Part shown: positions 10,072-21,639 of the stretch, piece after piece
Layout of the letters: each line of letters starts with the position of its first letter
Numbering within the stretch: the first letter of the stretch is position 1
Source of the DNA: Perkinsus marinus ATCC 50983
Taxonomy: Eukaryota; Perkinsozoa; Perkinsida; Perkinsidae
DNA: 64,000 bases
Direction of reading: 5' to 3'
NCBI RefSeq assembly: GCF_000006405.1
Contig: NW_003207229.1
Span: 8,337-72,336 of the forward strand
Translations under genes and position numbers: made by a program
The notes under the pieces: generated by a model
The model's input: only the letters and a program-made list of their open reading frames with translations
What the model was told of the DNA's origin: nothing
Databases searched by the model: none

Positions 10072-13000
10072 CTACTCAGCGTAACCACCACGGGACGTAT
10101 AACGCTCGGGGGAGAAACGCGTGGGTGCCCTGGGAGTACGCATACTCCGACGAGGCGCTACAGAACCTTCTACCTGCTCTGGACTAGAAGCCAGCACATC
10201 AGCGTAAGTGCGAGTAGACAAAGTCGAACCACCACTACGAGCAGAGACTACCGGAGTGTCTGTCGCGGCCGGGGAGCTTTCCAAAGCAGGGGTAGTAGGG
10301 ATCTCGTCAGGAATTACGAGATCAGTAGAGGACTCAACAGTCGCTTCCTCTACTTGTACCTCAGGGGCAGGTGCTGGATCTGGACCTCGAGTCAACGGTA
10401 ACGTCTCATCGGTACCAGGAGATGCTGTAATCGAGCTCGACGAAGCCAGCTGAGACGCATTCCTAGAGGGGTCTGTAGAGACCGGGACATCCGAGACCAA
10501 TCCAGAACCCAGACTTAAAGACGGTGTCTCGCCAGAGTCGACCAAAGTTGGCGAAACAGAGAGCAGTTGCTGACGCTGAGCTGAGATCAACACAGAAGGG
10601 GCACTTAACGTTTGCCTTGAGGAAGGCCCAGAATGACCTAACAACTGCTCGAAGTCGGCTGCAGGGGCCGACACTACATGGGTGGGAGTGGAAGCCGAGA
10701 AAGGCAGTGACCTTCTAGAGGCACCACATTCCTGCGAAGCAGAATCCAGTCCCAACGAGGGAGAATTACCAGAGGACTCCAAACCAGCAGGTACCACAGC
10801 AGGCCCAGCCCTACCAGTAGCCTGGAAAACTGGCCCACTCGTGGCAGGAGACCGGAGAACGGCAGACCCTAATTGTACCGGAACTGGAATAGGGGTTTCC
10901 AGTCTCGGCACACCGACCTGTGCAGAACCAGACGATGGCGCCTCCAGTCTCGGAAGCAGATCATCTCGTCTTTCTGCTAGAGGGTCAAGATCATCACCAT
11001 CATACACATAGGGAATGTCGACCAACCGAAGATTAGCAGGAGCTTCGACGTCCGGGACAACCGAAGATCTAGCAGACCGTCTAGAAGCAGCCGAGCGAAC
11101 CAACTCATCACGAAATGGAAACTGCTCTATACGCGGCCCCTCTTCTACAGGAGGATCCACCCTAACAATGCCAAGCTCTACCGGGACATCGGCAGGCTGT
11201 ACCGGATCGGGAACTATATAGTCAGTAGAGATAACCTTCTCTTCCTTGGAGGGGTAGTGCCGAAGAACCACCGTCTTCAAGTGCGTTCCCGAAACAAACT
11301 GAGCAATATACCAATTCAACTGCCATTTAGGTAATAACTTCCGACCTGGCAAATTGTTAGGATGGTGTATCCTCAGCCTTACACGTTGTCCCACGAAATG
11401 TCGACGTGCAGCAGCAATCTTCTCCCTCTCTTTCAGCGCTTGGAACCCAGCACCATGAGCAGTAACCCACTCGTCGACATTGTCCTCGATACAAGCCCGA
11501 ATACGAGACAAATGGCGCTGATAACCTTGTGGATCAAACACGTAATCAACGTATGGTTCCAAAGCTGGGAAAAATAACGTAGGCGGCTCCCGCCCATACA
11601 TTAGGAAAAACGGGGCATACCCAGTCACACTATGAGGTGTAGTGTTGTAGGCCCACAACACTGACCGTAAGTGATCCTGCCAGGTATCCACCCTCGTCAC
11701 ATGAGTCCTTAATAAATTGAGAATGGTGCTGTTAAACCTCTCCACATGACCATTTGCATTGGGATGATAGACCGAAGTACGGGACTTAGCTATACCTAGC
11801 TGAGCCAAGACATCCTTGAACAGCTGAGACTCGAACGCACTCCCCTGGTCTGAGAGTATCCTAACCGGGGGACCATGAATCGAAAAGAGATTCAGTAGGG
11901 CCTTCAGTGCCTCCGCAGCACTCTCACCTGCCACGGGGACAGCTTCGGCCCACCTTGTGAAGTGGTCCACCACTACCAATAGTTTAGATACACCGCTTCT
12001 GCCGGGAGCCACCGTAAGGAAATCGATAGCTACTGTATGCCAAGGCGAACCAACCGGATACGGGACATACGGCAAGTGGGGTAGCAAGACGTTCTTATGG
12101 GGGGCACAGCCTTCACAGTGCAACAAGAACTCACTAATATCCTTACTCATACCTGGCCAGTAAGCTGTACGTCTCAACCTTGCCACCATGTGCTCTCGTC
12201 GAAAGTGTCCCGCCTCCTCATGAAACCGATCTAATGCTTGGCGTCGAAGACCTTCGGGGACCACTGGAACAAACCTCGAAGTCGCCTCTTCATTAATCTG
12301 CACTCTTCGTACCAATAGACCAGAATCATGAACCCGTAGGGTTAGCCAAACTCTCCGATAGGGCCGATACTCTAGATCCTTGAGCTCATCCTTCGCTAAA
12401 GGCTCTCCTGTCCGGACCCTGTCTCTCACTACCCGAAGAACAGGATCCAACTCTTGCTCACGTACCAAATCAGCTGTTGACCATTGCTCACAGAGGGTGA
12501 GAACACAAGCAGGGGCAAAATTGTCCTTCTCCATCGCATCGGCCTCCCTACCTTCAGTCAATACCTTGTCCGTCACCAGGGCAGGTGTACCTTGCAGTTC
12601 ATGCTGGAGTGCTCCAAGATCTGGCTCTGCCACTTTGTCGTCGGATGTAGTAATCCGGGACAAGGCATCAGCTACGACGTTGTGCTTACCCTTCTTGTAA
12701 AATACCTTAAATTTGAACTGGGACATACTAATGAGCCAGCGTTGCACTTTCGCCGTCGTAGCCGTCTGTATCCATTCCAAAGGCTTGTGATCCGAAAAGA
12801 CGACCAACTCCAAATGGTAACCCCAGAGCAACGATCTAAACCGTTCTAATGCCTTGAAGATAGCGTAAGCTTCCCGCTCATACACCGGCCAGACTTTCTG
12901 GGTAGGGGTCAGAGACTGGCTGAAGAAGGCCAAAGGCCTTCCGTCCTGCTCCACCACAGCCCCTATCGCTACATCGCTGGCGTCGGTCATGAGCTGAAAC

Positions 13001-14505
13001 GGTCTCGAGAAATCTGGATAGGCCAACAAGGGGAGACTGGCTATCCACTGCTTCAGGTCGTTGAAGGCCAGCTCTTCCTCCTTGCCCCACTGATTTCCGA
13101 GTTCCACAACCTTGTTCTTCGTACAGTAGTTCACAATTTCATAAAGACACCGAGACTTATCCGCAAAGTGCGGGACAAAATTCCTATAGTACCCTGCCAG
13201 CCCTAAGAAGGATCGAAGGGCCGGGGCAGTCCGAGGTAGAGGCCACCGTAAGATAACCTCGGCCTTACCCAAGTCGGGACTCATACCAGTACTATTGAAC
13301 ATGTGACCCAAATAGGTCACTCGATCCTGCATAAACTCGCACTTCTTAGCGGCCACCGTCATACCAGCCGCCCGTAGAAGCTCAAAGACGATCCTCAAGT
13401 GCTCCAAATGCTCTTCATCAGATCTACTAAAGATTAGGACGTCATCGAGATAAACCCTTACAAAGGGAAGGTGTCCCAGGATGGCATCCATCAACCGCCG
13501 GAAGGTAGCCGGGGCACTTGCCAAACCAAAGGGCATCATCACCCACTCATACAATGGGAAGCCTGGACCGGGGCAGAAGGCGGTCTTCCGTTGGTCCTCC
13601 TTGCGAACCGGGATCTGCCAGTAACCACTTCTCAAATCGAGAGTCGAAAACACTCGTGCACCAGCCAGGTGCTCCTGCACGTCGTCTGGCCGGGGCACAG
13701 GGTACGCCTCAGTATGGCATGCTTTGTTGAGGTTCCTGTAGTCAATACACATCCGGACTTTACCATTCTTCTTCGGGACGAAGACGCACGGGAACCTCCA
13801 TGCCGACGTACTCCTTCTAATAACTCCAAGCTCCTCCATCTCCTTCAGTAGTGTCGAGATCTCATCACGATACTTGTGAGGGATAGGCCGTATCCTCTCA
13901 CAAATTGGACGAGTCGTTCCAGTCTCGACCGAGTGCTCAGCTTGAGTACAACGTCCGGGACGTAACACAAAGAGATCCTTGAACTCCTCACATAAGTCGG
14001 CAACTGGCTGTTGCGCTTCCGTAGGGCTCTCACATATATCTGGTAACTTAACCGTCTCGTCCAGAAACTCTGGGACCGCAAACCGTAAGGGATCTTGGCA
14101 GATATCATCTCCTTCGAAACCATCTACATGCTCCCAAGCAGCTGGGGGCCACTCCTCTCCCTTAATAAGCTCTTTCCCTTTCGGCTTAGACGTGCCGGGA
14201 ACTCTAGCCTGTGATTCGGCCGGGAGCTTCAAGTTGGCTCTCTCTAACTCCTCATCAGTCATGAGAGGCCCATCCGCTCTCAGGCCGGCACACCCAGTCG
14301 GGGCAGAGCAAATATCACAAGGGCGATCGAAGGTGGAGACGTCCAGATGGGCAAATGCAGCTGCACATCCCACGCAGTAATGTTCTGGCTCTCTCACACA
14401 GTCGATTTCTATATCCTCTTCGAGACGGGGCTTCTCGCACCAATCGTTAACAGGCACCGAAACAGTACCCTTCGACGTATCACTGTAGGCCACATCCTCG
14501 CCCAC
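10072..14505 (-). mobile_element. Ty3/Gypsy-type retroelement fossil (pol region)
   Basis: One long minus-strand reading frame carries, in order: a cysteine-rich N-terminal region (CxxC pairs near residues 42-75); a reverse transcriptase with the YLDD active-site box and the FGLASAPATF motif; an RNase H domain (TDASDVAIGAVV, then a DALS end); an integrase with an HHCC zinc site and the D, D, E core; a GPY/F-like module; and a long Ser/Pro-rich tail. This RT, RNase H, integrase order is that of Ty3/Gypsy elements. Over this pol part it looks whole and therefore young. I see no clear gag and no convincing pair of long terminal repeats, so the element as a whole seems incomplete or its ends are not recognisable by eye. 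Two palindromes and a duplicated 190-bp segment lie just beyond its 5' end. Confidence 0.9.
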
Positions 14506-14506
14506 A

Positions 14507-14535
14507 GCCTTATCCGATGCGGCATCGGATAAGGC
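14507..14535. repeat. 14-bp perfect palindrome, 1-nt centre
   Basis: Arms GCCTTATCCGATGC (14507-14520) and GCATCGGATAAGGC (14522-14535) are exact complements around a single G. It lies immediately upstream of the retroelement reading frame. Confidence 0.9.
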
Positions 14536-14556
14536 AACATCACCTCTAAGGCATCA

Positions 14557-14604
14557 ACAAGGTACCATTTCACTGAAATGATTTCAGACTGTAATGGTAC
14601 CTTG
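14557..14604. repeat. 13-bp inverted repeat with a nested hairpin
   Basis: Outer arms ACAAGGTACCATT and AATGGTACCTTGT are exact complements. Inside them lies a second inverted repeat, CTGAAAT / ATTTCAG. The result is a nested stem of two helices. Confidence 0.85.
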
Positions 14605-14636
14605 TAATTTACAGTCATGGCATTACTGTTCGAAAG

Positions 14637-14825
14637 TCACAACATCAACTCAGAATTCCCTCATGGTTCGGTCAATCTGGAAAACACAGATATACAAGGA
14701 AGGACGACAACGTCAGATTCCTCCACATCGCAATCAGAAGAGTGACAGCAGAGAATGGCGTGCGACACAACCAATATAACTTCATCGAATCCTCCTATAG
14801 CAGATTCAATTATAGGATCACTCTT
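14637..14825. repeat. copy 2 of the ~190-bp duplicated segment
   Basis: Homologous to 6963-7155 in the same orientation. It ends in an imperfect form of the same small inverted repeat (CCTATAG at 14804, AATTATAGG further on). It starts about 30 bp beyond the nested palindrome that borders the retroelement fossil. Confidence 0.6.
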
Positions 14826-14999
14826 ATGCCGAATCTAGAGGGCTAGACCTGTTTATCACTGAGGCTGGAAGTAAGACGGAGTTATCATTTTTGTTCTCGA
14901 GAATCTTTAAAGCCTCAGAATCAAAGTCAGAATCTGGAAAGCCCACGTAAGCGCAAATGTTGAGAGCGCATATTGATTTCGATGCATTTGATTATCCCT

Positions 15000-15054
15000 G
15001 CTCTGGCAATTGACCCGATCATCGAATCAATTGCCAGAGCATCGGATGATCGGG
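15000..15054. repeat. two interleaved perfect inverted repeats (pseudoknot topology)
   Basis: Arm A GCTCTGGCAATTGA (15000-15013) pairs with A' TCAATTGCCAGAGC (15027-15040). Arm B CCCGATCATC (15014-15023) lies inside the A loop and pairs with B' GATGATCGGG (15045-15054) outside it. The order A-B-A'-B' is that of an H-type pseudoknot. Both helices are perfect, at 14 and 10 bp. No gene was found within several hundred bases. Confidence 0.85.
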
Positions 15055-15658
15055 TCCCGATGGATCAGCTGCCGACTATTTGAGTGGAGCTTGTAGTGGC
15101 GCAGGTTTTTCGGACGCAGCAGCGCAGTGATGGAGCATCTTTACTCCTCCCGAATCGTTGTACAGAATAAAACTGTGCCCGGCACTTCACGATTGCTGGG
15201 AAGCGCCGGTCTCATCTCATTGGGAAAAATGAACGACGACGAACCCCCTCTCAGCAGATGAGATACAAGCAACAGCAACTCTCCCCGAGAGTTGCTGCTG
15301 CGGGAGCAGTGCTCCCACATAATGGGCGGCAGAAGTAGACGAACCATCTCTGTTTAGGCAGGCGGATTTGGTTGGCTTTTGCAGGATGAGAGTCGATTCG
15401 CGGGCTGATATACTACACATAGACAGCATCGCAGAGAATAACATGCGACTGCATCAGAGCTTCTCTCAGAAACTTGTGATACTAAAAACCTGAGGGAAAC
15501 ACATCCGCAATGACCCGGGTTGGTCGAGCGGCTCGACTCGAGCCTTCTATTGGATGAAAAGCGCATCCACGCGTTCCTAGTGGTCCAATAATCGGCAACG
15601 CCAGTAATATGAGTATCTGACTGGTATTGACGGGCAACTGGAGCCAATGTTGCCTCGA

Positions 15659-15690
15659 ACGTACCCGTACCCGTACCCGTACCCGTACGC
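15659..15690. repeat. hexanucleotide microsatellite (GTACCC)n
   Basis: About five tandem units of GTACCC, the last one degenerate. An open frame on the minus strand crosses it (15354-15707) but shows no other sign of coding. Confidence 0.85.
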
Positions 15691-15761
15691 GCAATCACGC
15701 CCAGCACTACAATACCATCGAAGATCCAATCGTGGAAGATTTCGCCCGGACATCTTTGATC

Positions 15762-16016
15762 TTAATCTTTTTTCAATAATCGCCTAGACATAACGAGTGC
15801 TCCCAACGAAGTGCCGATAGCTAGCGAACAGGCGATAGCCACTATGAACAGAGGAGATGACGTTCCGTATCTCGCCCGCCTCCGCCTGCCGTCTGATTCT
15901 CGAGTGGCCTCTGATTCCGCTCGAATAGCCTCTAATTCCGCTCGACTGGTGTCGAGGTTCGCTGGTATGGGTGCGCGGAGGTGATACGGTGGCAGCCACT
16001 GGGTGGCTGGTTTCAT
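15762..16016 (-). CDS. small single-pass membrane protein (possible exon)
   Basis: An 84-codon minus-strand frame starts with ATG. It has a short charged middle (SRAELEAIRAESEATRES, built from an 18-24-nt internal duplication) and one strong hydrophobic helix near the C-terminus (PLFIVAIACSLAIGTSLGAL), followed by a basic RRLLKKD end. That is the layout of a tail-anchored or type I membrane protein. The duplication keeps frame. A 5' exon may be missing. No family is recognised, and the frame could be accidental. Confidence 0.4.
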   Translation of the reverse strand: MKPATQWLPPYHLRAPIPANLDTSRAELEAIRAESEATRESDGRRRRARYGTSSPLFIVAIACSLAIGTSLGALVMSRRLLKKD

Positions 16017-16270
16017 CCTGAGACAGGCCTGATCGGCATAGTCGGCAAGTCATCCACTCTGGTCACCAGAGTCTGGTGTACAGCGAGACAGCCACCGGTA
16101 GCACGTGCGTGTAGCGGTAGCGCGTGGTCGATCGGCCTACTCAATAAATGGATGCTGAGAATTCACTCGGATGAAATTAGAATGAAACCACGCCAAACTA
16201 AATAGAACAGGATGACTGTGCGTTAAGGGTTGTGTATCTCACTCACTGTCCGGAGGCTCGCTTCATTAAA

Positions 16271-16988
16271 ATGCCCATCAAACGATTAATCCCCATCGCC
16301 GCAGCTGCCGTAGTGACGATGTCGTCCAAACCACTTGATGGTCTCGCCGCCCGTGAAAAACATGATGATGTAAGTCACACTGAGGCAATCTAGTAGAAGT
16401 GGGGGATGTTCCACTTTTCTTCATTCCTATAACGCCACCCGTTTTGGGGCTCCGGCCAGGCAGCAGCCTCGAGTGTTCTTTCCAACCTCTCAGAGCTTCC
16501 CTCCACTGAAGAACGCGACCACCGACTGCTGCTTCTTTTCCAACATGAAGCTCACCTACGACAGACAATCGGTTAGGATAATCGTTGAGCCGGACTTCAC
16601 CCTGCGGACCATGTACATTGCCTGCCCAAGAACAGAGAAGTGGGAAGCTTTTCAAGCCGACTTGTACGCCCGCGCTGGGAAGCATTGATATTCTCAGCAG
16701 CATGTTTTCAGTTTGAACCCCGGAGCCCTCAGTCGATTCTACCCGTCTGGCCACGCGTTGTGGCCGATTTTGTACAAGAAAGCGGCCGATTTCGAAGAGT
16801 ATCAGGACGGTCGCGTCAAGGATCCTCTCGGGGAAAAACTTCGTGTGAAGACCTCTGGACTCAAGCGGAAGCTTCCGACAGAAGTTTGCAAGGCGGTGAT
16901 GAACGAGTTGAGGAAGGAATACGGCACATATATGGCGATGTGTGCTCGTTTTCGTCATGCAATCGTGGACGCAGAGCCTCTGCGTTGA
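16271..16988 (+). CDS. small secreted protein, 191 aa, three exons
   Basis: Exon 1 (16271-16369) begins ATG and encodes a signal peptide with a hydrophobic core ([14 protein letters not shown]), then a GTAAGT donor. Exon 2 (16464-16663) and exon 3 (16712-16988) follow. The second intron is 48 nt (GTACGC to TTTCAG). The lengths sum to 192 codons including the stop, in one frame. The mature part has cysteines in [16 protein letters not shown] and VCKAV, and a lysine-rich region around [11 protein letters not shown] know no matching family. Small secreted proteins of this kind are common in parasitic alveolates and often lineage-specific. The gene structure is good; a role outside the cell is inferred from the signal peptide only. 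Confidence 0.65.
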
Positions 16989-19326
16989 GCTTCTCTCTTG
17001 AAATCGTGGATCTGCTGAGTGCAGACTTCTGTCCCCGGAGCAGCAGCGCATCTATTGGTTGAGGCTGAGCATGTTTATGCAAGTTGTTGCTGTGCGTAGT
17101 GATCCAGTTGTTGTGTGCTACAACATCGATACAATCGCGTCTCGTTTCGATTCGGCCTCGCATCCGGGACCACCAGAGGGTGTGTTCGGAACACAAGACA
17201 AAGACCTTCAGAGAGCGTCAGAGACTGCGCAGTATCTAAGTCGCCTAACCTCTCGTACCAGGTACTGAAAGTGTCCCGTCCCAATCCGATTTTCATGGCT
17301 GGATTGACTGATTCAATTCAGTGGATTCTATTCGAAAGGGCAATATACTACTACACTTACTCTCTACACGTCGTCATCCCGGCCCTTTCTTACGACAGGT
17401 GGATTCCTAGGAGCCTGTCGGGCGTTTTGAGTAGAGGTACCGCTACTGAATACCCAGGGTAGCTGTCCTTGCCTTTCGCAAGTTGCGAATATGTGGTCCA
17501 GCTGAAGGCTCGTCGATGGACCTCTCATACGACGCTACATTTGTAGAGATTATCCCTGCTTTACAATTATCTGTCTCCGAATTTTGTGTTAGCTGTGTCA
17601 TTTTAGCGTGACGCTAGATCACGTACATATAAGGTTTTAGCTATGTAAGTTATATACATAAACCTACTACTTCTATCCACAACAAGTATACTTTGGTTCG
17701 GCTTAATTCACTACAATTGGTTAGAGGCAGCGACCAGGTAGAGTTGGGCTCGAAGATCTTCCCTATGCTTAGTCAGAGACCAAGAGTTTGCGTAACCTAA
17801 GTTACGTAACGTAACTGACGTCTGACGTTCGCATCAACATGAGTGAGGATTTCACAGTGGAAACATTATCTTCGGATTGAAACATTCAATTTGGAAGTTT
17901 CGCTTCAAGGCTGCATTCGCTGGCTTACTCAGACTGGTGTTGACGCAATAGCTGTATGCATGGTAATCACAATGACAACACTCCAACGCGACATGACTCA
18001 GTCCACGGTCGAATAAATTGGTAAATGATGTTTCCCATCGAGAGACATCATCGATTACTACCGAGCATCAGCCTCTCAGTTCATTCAATAAACTCTATTG
18101 ATTGGAACGCGCTTACTTAGCGTTCGAGAAGCGGTTCCATTGTGTTCACGGAGAACATGCGTTCTGAACATCCGCAGGCCTCAACTCCATCGCCGCCTTG
18201 CACAAAATGATGCTCTCGTTATGCACACGAGAGAGATATAGCGCCCGGGGTGGATCTATGCCTGTCCCTAGGGTACGTCATTTGAAAAATCGTGTATCCT
18301 TCGCTCTAGGATTCCGCCGCTACTCTGAGAGACGGTGAACGTGGCTGCGTCTGTGATTAGGAAGAAAGCTTTTTGAATGCATAAGGAGACAGTATCAAGG
18401 CCACAAAGGTTCGAAAGCGGCTTATTCGCCAGTATGAGGACAACATATTCGAAACGTGTTAATTAAGGTATCCATAATGTAGTTGACATCTACTAGATGT
18501 TCACGGCCTTCTGATCGCGTCCTCCTTCAATCCATCTTCAACGGTTACTGTAGATTAGATGATGAAGAATCCTCAGATGATTTTGGCCACTCATCTTCAT
18601 TGAAGATGAGGTGCCGAAATTTTTAATGCTTCCACACCTATACCACTCAATTCTGTGGATCCCAGGGCGTCATAAGTTACTTATGAGATGACACCGGGAC
18701 GTACAGAATTTGTGGCAGAAATGCACCGTCCTAGCTGATGTAAAAAACACGATCAACACGCCCAGGGACAAGAAGTTGAGTTGACTAGGTTATAACCAGG
18801 TATCCGACATACGTACAGAGAGGTCACTGTATGGGATAGGAATCACCAGAGACGACGACTATCGCGGGAAGACTACGACAGGAGACTGCGTTACGAAATT
18901 TAGTGGAGGACGTATAGAGGGCACATAAGAGCTACACCTACCGAGCATCTGTACAGCAACCACTTATGATCCAGATCCAATAGCTAAAAATACTACAAAG
19001 CGGTTGCGGAACGCAAAGATACGGTCTGTAGCACGCGGTGAAGGATCGCACAGGAGATAGGGACAGTGCGCTGTAGCGGAGCGAAGCAAGTCACATCCAA
19101 AATTTTCGAAAAGTGCGCACTTGACGATGTACGCGCGGCCCGTGCGTACCATCCCGTGCGGCACGGGATGATAGTTGGTATACCCGCGGTTCGTATAGAT
19201 CTCATCAGGCGTCCTCTGGATACTTGGGGACTCATGGGCATGTATGTCCCGTACTGGATCCGCTCAGAGCCCTTCCTGCTTAAAGCGAGGAGGAGTTCCC
19301 TTCCGACCAGTTGACATTTCCCGTCG
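16989..19326. other. 2.3-kb gene-free stretch with palindromes
   Basis: No exon-like open frame was found on either strand, apart from an unsupported minus-strand frame (18993-19493) that overlaps the DCAF13 start. It holds perfect inverted repeats at 18590-18610 (arms CTCATCTTCA and TGAAGATGAG, 1-nt centre) and 19150-19170 (arms CATCCCGTGC and GCACGGGATG, 1-nt centre). The right end should contain the DCAF13 promoter. Confidence 0.45.
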
Positions 19327-21639
19327 ATGAAGGTCAAGGTTCTACATCGAGATCCTTCCGAGTATACCATTACCAAGCCGGGCGGTATACAAAAATACCA
19401 GCGCAACGCGGATCCCGTTTTGCACCCATTCGACCGAGCCACTGAGTAATGATGGCGTCCAGAAAGTGGTGACGTAGTATCGTAGATTTTCATAGATACA
19501 CCCGAGCCTTGAATGGAGCGAAGATACAGAAGATGTTCGCCAAGCCGTTCCTCTGTGCCCTAGAGGGCCACACTGATGCCGTTAAATGCATGACCAGATG
19601 CAGGACCGTGATAGCACCTCTATTCACTGGCAGTTGCGATGGCGAGGTACTCCAGAGAGATCAGGCTTCATCACATGACCTCTTCAGATACGATTCTGGA
19701 ACGTCGGTCAGCGGAGGTGCTTCAAGTCAGTGCGAGCTCACGAAGGTTTCGTTCGTGGCCTGTGTACTACTAGTGATGACTCCCTCGTCGTCAGCGCTGG
19801 TGAGGACAAGACTATCAAACTGTGGAAGTAGTATTGGGAGCAGTTTTACTATCGCTGATGACGATGCTCAATTATAGATTCGACCCAGATGAGGCGGTAG
19901 GGGAGATGCTTGATGAGAAGTTCAGTACCGTCGGAGCCCTTCAGTCGGGCTCATCGGCATCTCTCCATAACGACCAGGTTGTGCCTGCTCACGTTCTCAA
20001 CTCGGTAATAACTAGTGCTCTTGGAGAGCAGTGGACTTGTTAATTTCCAGTCTTCTATGCTGTCGTCGATCGATGCCCATTGGGGTAAGAGCTCTATGCT
20101 AGCCACTGCTGGGGAGACTGTGGACATCTGGGACTACAATCGGTACTGTCTTTCCCTCCAGTCTAGCGTCATGACGGCATCGTCCTCCTTGTAGGACTAC
20201 ACCCCTTTCTACCTACGAATGGGGTACGGAAGCTACTCTTAGTGTGAAGTTCAACCCTTGTGAGGAGTGCCTTCTTGGTACGACTGCTATGGACAACTCT
20301 ATCGGCCTCTTCGACGTCCGTATGCAAAGTGGTTTGAGAAAAGTACTACTGTTGGGCAAACGGAGATGGTCTTATCGTAACAGATGCGGGGACGCGTTGC
20401 TGTTAAGAGCTCCATGAACAGTAATACAACTATGCAGGTGCTCTAGGTGCCCATAGGCGTTTTATCGCTAATCAGCGATATATTAGAAGATCAATGTAAC
20501 TGTCGCAATCTAAATAGAACCACCTTACATGGGATGCGGTCGCATAGATGCTTTACGACCCGTTACTTCTCTCGCCATGACACGCTGAAGTTGAAAATGA
20601 TAATAAATATATTCCGAACATTTTCTACTGTGAGCATCCGAGCTGTGTATATCTAACACACTGTCCGGAACTCGTATAGGGCTAAGGCCGATACTCGGTA
20701 CCGTAGGTGGTCCTTCGTAATCGAAGCAACGCTTTCTGCTGGAATCCTCGTCAACCTCTGCGGTTTAGTGTAGCCAACGAGGATGGCAATCTGTATACTT
20801 TCGACATGAGGTAATGATATTATTATGGATCTCATCGTATCTGAGAAGCTAACGCTGTTAGGAAGCTTGATTCGGCTGTGTTCATTCACAAGGGACACGT
20901 GCGGGCAGTGCTGGACCTTGATTACAGTCCTACTGGTGAGGAATTGGTCTCTGCTGGTTACGACAAGACCATACGGATCTTTAACTACGAAACACAACGT
21001 TCGAGGGAGGTGATACGGGTGCTTAGTGGGCTAACCTTATGTCAGCTGATTTGAATGCGGCTTCGGAGTGAGTTTTTCGGAACCAGTGTACTGGATAACT
21101 TCAATAGCTCTCCTTGGGCATTTGTTGTCTTGCAGTTTTGCGACAATCAGGTGTATCACACGAAACGAATGCAGAGAGTACTGTGCTGTCAGTACAGTGG
21201 TGATGGTCGGTTTGTGTTTAGTGGGTCGGAGGACTGTAATATTCGGGTGTGGAAAAATGAGGTAGTACCAAGGATCGAACCTGCGCGGTTTGCCAACGTT
21301 TTCGCCTCGCACAGGCTTCTGACAAGTTGGGCGTTGTGAGCAAGCGGGAGAAGAAGGCTCAGGCATATCGAAAGAAATTAGTTGCGAAGTACAAGCATAT
21401 GCCGGAGATAAGACGGATTGCAAAGTAATATGGTGTACTCACCGGGGTTCGAACCAGGAACCTTCCGTATTTACAGTCACAAGCATCTCCCGAAGGCTAT
21501 TAAGCTGCGGCAAGATAGGATGAACATAATGGACGAGGCTCAGAAGAAAAAGGAAGCAAATAGGGTGAAGAACTCAAAGCCCGGCAGCAGGCCGAAAGTC
21601 GGCGAGAAGCAGAAACCTATTCTGCGGCAGCTGAAGTGA
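19327..21639 (+). CDS. DCAF13: DCAF13/SOF1 WD40-repeat protein, U3 snoRNP rRNA-processing factor
   Basis: The start reads MKVKVLHRDPSEYT and LHPFDRA, matching the conserved N-terminus. FAKPFLCALEGHTDAVKCM and SCDGE follow. Next come WD blades: IRFWN, AHEGFVRG, SAGEDKTIKLWK, TAGETVDIWDYN, SNAFCWNP, VANEDGNLYTFDMR, HVRAVLDLDYSPTGEE, DKTIRIFNYE, YHTKRMQRVLC and GSEDCNIRVWK. The Sof1 C-terminal domain is complete (HKHLPKAIKL, ANRVKNSKPGSRPKVGEKQK). At least nine exons are split by introns of about 45-55 nt; one intron near 20342-20704 is about 360 nt and one near 21012-21150 about 140 nt. In animals and yeast this protein works in the small-subunit processome at pre-18S cleavage sites, and in animals it can also serve as a CUL4-DDB1 receptor. 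The last two introns each carry a tRNA B-box-like string (see findings). Confidence 0.93.

Noticed and set aside
10048-14604. Long terminal repeats of the retroelement
   Set aside because: I compared both sides by eye and found only unrelated palindromes and a segment shared with 6963-7155, not a repeat pair at the two ends.
16278-17051. Minus-strand ORF of 257 codons
   Set aside because: It lies opposite the spliced secreted-protein gene with signal peptide and in-phase introns; its own composition is arginine- and serine-rich as expected for a shadow.
18993-19493. Minus-strand ORF of 166 codons
   Set aside because: It overlaps the conserved DCAF13 first exon on the other strand and has no family signal.
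21424-21476. A complete tRNA-Tyr gene on the minus strand
   Set aside because: Only a 3'-half-like piece is present, the T-stem has a mismatch, no D-arm fits, and the segment is a spliced intron between conserved DCAF13 codons.
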